Of a stretch of 7,375 nucleotides of DNA, positions 5,678 to 7,375 are shown piece by piece; positions within the stretch are counted from its first letter, which is position 1, and each line of letters opens with the position of its first letter. A program made the translations under genes and the position numbers. The stretch is from Nitrospirota bacterium (GTDB lineage: Bacteria > Nitrospirota > 9FT-COMBO-42-15 > HDB-SIOI813), in the NCBI GenBank assembly GCA_016214375.1, contig JACROQ010000068.1:1-7375 (forward strand), in the 5' to 3' direction. Under the pieces are notes generated by a model. It worked only from the letters and a program-made list of their open reading frames with translations. It was not told the DNA's origin and searched no databases.

Positions 5678-6370
5678 ATGGAAAAGGCCGGCATCAATCA
5701 CTGGCCGGAGGAGGAGAGGCCGAGGGAGAGGTTGATCAAGGAGGGAGCGGATCACCTTTCTCCGGCCCAGTTGCTGGCGATCGTGCTCCGTACCGGAAGC
5801 GAGGGGAAGAGCGCCCTGGAACTGGCCATGGAGATCATCCGGCACTACGGCGACTTGAAGGCCCTGTCAGGGGCCACGGTGCATGAGCTCTGTGCCATCA
5901 AAGGAGTGGGCCTGGCCAAGGCCGCCGCGATCAAGGCGGCCTTGGAGATCGGAAAAAGGGCCGTGACCCAGCCGTTGGGTAAGAGGAGGCGTGTGCTCTC
6001 CAGTAAGGACGTCTACGATGTCTCCCGGCATTATATCCAGTATTTCCACGGCCTGAAGAAGGAGGTCTTCCGGCTGTTGATGTTAGACGGGAAGAACAGG
6101 ATCTTTGCCGACTATACGGTCTCAGAGGGCTGCCTGACCTCCAGCATTGTCCATCCAAGAGAGGTCTACATCCAGGCCATCAGGAATTCAGCGGCCTCGG
6201 TCATATTCCTGCACAATCATCCCAGCGGCGACCCTTCCCCGAGCCCTGAGGACATAGAGATCACAAAAAGGCTTGTGGCTGCCGGGGAGCTCCTGGGCAT
6301 CAAGGTCCTCGACCATGTCATCATGGGGGAGGGGGGATATCTGAGCTTCGCGGACAAGGGCCTGCAGTAG
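5678..6370 (+). CDS. radC: RadC family JAB/MPN-domain protein
   Basis: This 230-residue protein has the standard RadC layout. The N-terminus has WPEEERPRERLIKEGADHLSP, the family's typical opening, followed by a helix-hairpin-helix region (IKGVGLAKAAAIKAALEIGKR outline, 74-94). The C-terminal JAB/MPN metalloprotease-like domain shows Glu129 in LKKEVF and the zinc motif HNHPSGDPSPSPED with His179, His181 and Asp192. RadC was first linked to DNA repair in E. coli, a claim later withdrawn; the true role is not settled, though JAB chemistry is expected. ATG 5678 is chosen by the family start; a GA-rich AGGGAG lies rather far upstream (about 14 nt). The gene starts only 40 nt from the divergent TrkA_C gene, so promoters would have to overlap the 5' ends of both. 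Confidence 0.92.
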   Translation: MEKAGINHWPEEERPRERLIKEGADHLSPAQLLAIVLRTGSEGKSALELAMEIIRHYGDLKALSGATVHELCAIKGVGLAKAAAIKAALEIGKRAVTQPLGKRRRVLSSKDVYDVSRHYIQYFHGLKKEVFRLLMLDGKNRIFADYTVSEGCLTSSIVHPREVYIQAIRNSAASVIFLHNHPSGDPSPSPEDIEITKRLVAAGELLGIKVLDHVIMGEGGYLSFADKGLQ

Positions 6371-6382
6371 GTTGGGGGAGAC

Positions 6383-6465
6383 AAGGGGGTCAGGTCTTGA
6401 ATCTTGACATGTAGATGACTTTTATCTTAGGGATCGAATGTCAAGATTCAAGACCTGACCCCCTT
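6383..6465. repeat. 83-bp inverted repeat (28-bp perfect arms), MITE/REP-like
   Basis: The arms 6383-6410 and 6438-6465 are perfect 28-nt inverted copies; the left one reads AAGGGGGTCAGGTCTTGA and then ATCTTGACAT. They flank a 27-nt loop (6411-6437). The element fills most of the convergent gap between radC and cobO and carries no gene. From memory, GGGGTCAGGTCTTG...TTGACAT repeats accompany REP-associated (IS200/Y1-like) transposases in several bacterial groups, which would make this a non-autonomous copy. On the + strand the right arm is followed by a T-rich run (CCTTTTCTTTAAT), so it may also end radC transcription. Confidence 0.75.
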
Positions 6466-6478
6466 CCTTTTCTTTAAT
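6383..6478 (+). terminator. Possible radC terminator formed by the inverted repeat
   Basis: A transcript leaving radC would form the 28-bp stem and then run into CCTTTTCTTTAAT. The stem is longer than a normal intrinsic terminator and the T-run is interrupted, so termination is inferred rather than clear. Confidence 0.35.
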
Positions 6479-7046
6479 AGTCAATACCCTTCTGAGGTTC
6501 TATCCCCTCCCTGAAGGCATGTTTGATCTCGTGCATCTCTGTGACTGTGTGGGCCCTTTGGATCACCTCAGGGTGGGCGTCCCTCCCTGTCAGGATCAGG
6601 TGCATCAGCAGCGGCTTGTTGTCAATGATATCTATGAGTTGAGGAAGGTCTATGAGTCCCAGTTTCAGCGCATTGTTGATCTCGTCCAGGATCAGGATAT
6701 CAAACGTCCCTGACAGCATCTTCTCCCTTGCCAGTCTTATGGCGTCCTGTGCACCGGTCCTGTGTTCCTCGAAGGCACGCGTGTCGCCCATGATGCCGCA
6801 GAACCCCTTTCCTGTCAGATGGACCTCGACCTCCGGGGAGAGCCTCTGGATGCCATCCATCTCCCCGGCATACATATCCCCCTTGATGAAATGGATGATG
6901 CAGACCTTCATCTGGTAACCCACGGCCCTCAAGGCCATCCCCAGGGCAGCGGTGGTCTTTCCCTTCCCGGGGCCTGTGATCACGACCACGAGGCCGACCC
7001 TTTTCTTAGGTTCATAGACTGGGAGTTTTTCTTTATCCATTTTCAT
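6474..7046 (-). CDS. cobO: Cob(I)yrinic acid a,c-diamide (corrinoid) adenosyltransferase
   Basis: This 190-residue protein belongs to the CobO/CobA/BtuR family, which transfers the adenosyl group of ATP to reduced corrinoid to make adenosylcobalamin precursors in the cytoplasm. The P-loop GPGKGKTT at 25-32 is the family's distinctive Walker A, with Walker B ILILDE ending at 121-122. IHFIKGDMYAGE (51-62) and TGRDAHPEVIQRAHTVTEMHEIKHAF (153-178, family signature) agree, and the end KGIDY replaces the common GIEF. Length is normal. ATG 7044-7046 overlaps the nth stop (ATGA) and no clear Shine-Dalgarno is seen, so translation is probably coupled to nth; ATG 7038-7040 is an alternative. No cobalamin riboswitch or other B12 gene is visible nearby. 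Confidence 0.92.
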   Translation of the reverse strand: MKMDKEKLPVYEPKKRVGLVVVITGPGKGKTTAALGMALRAVGYQMKVCIIHFIKGDMYAGEMDGIQRLSPEVEVHLTGKGFCGIMGDTRAFEEHRTGAQDAIRLAREKMLSGTFDILILDEINNALKLGLIDLPQLIDIIDNKPLLMHLILTGRDAHPEVIQRAHTVTEMHEIKHAFREGIEPQKGIDY

Positions 7047-7375
7047 ATATTATTCGACGGGCAAATATCATACAACACACATTCCTGGTGTTGTGGTTTT
7101 TTGGCCTGACAGATCTTCCGGCCGTGAAAGATCAGGAGATGCGACACGTTCCCCCATTCCCTTTCAGGGGTGATCGCCATCAGATCCTTCTCTATTTTAA
7201 CCGGGTCTTCGTTCTTTGTAATCCCCAGCCGGAAGGCCACCCTCTTGACGTGGGTGTCCACGGCAATCCCCTCATGGAGGCCATAGGCATTGGAGAGCAC
7301 GATATTGGCCGTCTTACGGGCCACCCCCGGGAGGCTGATCAGCTCCTCCATCGTCTTTGGGACCTCAGAATGAAA
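7043..7375 (-). CDS. nth: Endonuclease III, C-terminal part (5' end beyond window)
   Basis: The frame runs from the right window edge to TGA 7043-7045; the visible 110 residues begin FHSEVPKTMEEL. The helix-hairpin-helix LPGVARKTANIV carries the catalytic Lys of the Schiff-base lyase, and VDTHVKR carries the catalytic Asp (E. coli Lys120 and Asp138). It is a base-excision repair enzyme that removes oxidised pyrimidines and cuts the AP site. The C-terminal iron-sulfur loop has Cys at 7109-7111, Cys at 7079-7081 and Cys at 7061-7063 with the spacing of E. coli Nth, but the second ligand is His (codon CAC, 7088-7090), giving C-x6-H-x2-C-x5-C. This may still bind a cluster. It overlaps and probably drives cobO. 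Confidence 0.93.
   Translation of the reverse strand, partial: FHSEVPKTMEELISLPGVARKTANIVLSNAYGLHEGIAVDTHVKRVAFRLGITKNEDPVKIEKDLMAITPEREWGNVSHLLIFHGRKICQAKKPQHQECVLYDICPSNNI

Noticed and set aside
5638..5697. 20-residue N-terminal extension of the TrkA_C protein from TTG 5697
   Set aside because: It would overlap the radC start and needs a TTG or ATG without a ribosome site; ATG 5635-5637 is simpler, although its own Shine-Dalgarno is weak.
1..7375. CRISPR array, tRNA, rRNA, or toxin-antitoxin or defence genes
   Set aside because: No regularly spaced direct repeats, cloverleaf or matching protein families were seen on either strand.

Overview
The window is an ordinary-looking stretch of bacterial chromosome with eight protein genes and no phage, CRISPR or rRNA/tRNA genes that I can see. 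It is moderately GC-rich. It carries several kinds of short palindromic repeat, one of them inside a coding sequence. The gene set (SurA-like chaperone, XerD, two methylthiotransferases, RadC, CobO, Nth) and the repeat style suggest an anaerobic Gram-negative lineage such as Nitrospirota (Thermodesulfovibrio-like) or a deltaproteobacterial relative. This is an impression from protein style, not a proof.

Layout. (1) 1-430: the C-terminal part of a SurA-like periplasmic chaperone on +. (2) 431-698: a non-coding stretch holding an orphan strong Shine-Dalgarno with an 18-codon mini-ORF and several inverted repeats. (3) 699-1598: XerD-type tyrosine recombinase on -, convergent with the chaperone gene. 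(4) 1599-1976: a divergent intergenic region with two palindromic repeat elements and weak promoter-like boxes. (5) 1977-5070: a tightly packed + operon of miaB, a vanZ-like membrane protein gene and mtaB, each junction overlapping by 4 nt. (6) 5041-5637: on -, a coiled-coil protein with a C-terminal TrkA_C/RCK_C domain, overlapping the mtaB tail by 30 nt and divergent from radC. (7) 5678-6370: radC on +. (8) 6371-6473: an 83-bp perfect-arm inverted repeat in the convergent radC/cobO gap. (9) 6474-7375: on -, cobO preceded by nth (5' end outside the window), overlapping by 3 nt.

How the genes fit together. MiaB and MtaB are paralogous radical-SAM enzymes that methylthiolate position 37 of different tRNA sets (i6A and t6A types), so the central operon is mainly about anticodon-loop modification; the VanZ-like protein between them has no obvious link to that. 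XerD, RadC and Nth are DNA maintenance proteins, and CobO makes adenosylcobalamin. I see no clear undescribed multi-gene system. The points most worth a second look are the palindromic repeat translated in frame within miaB, a His in place of one iron-sulfur Cys in Nth, the stand-alone TrkA_C protein, and the mini-ORF region at 431-698.
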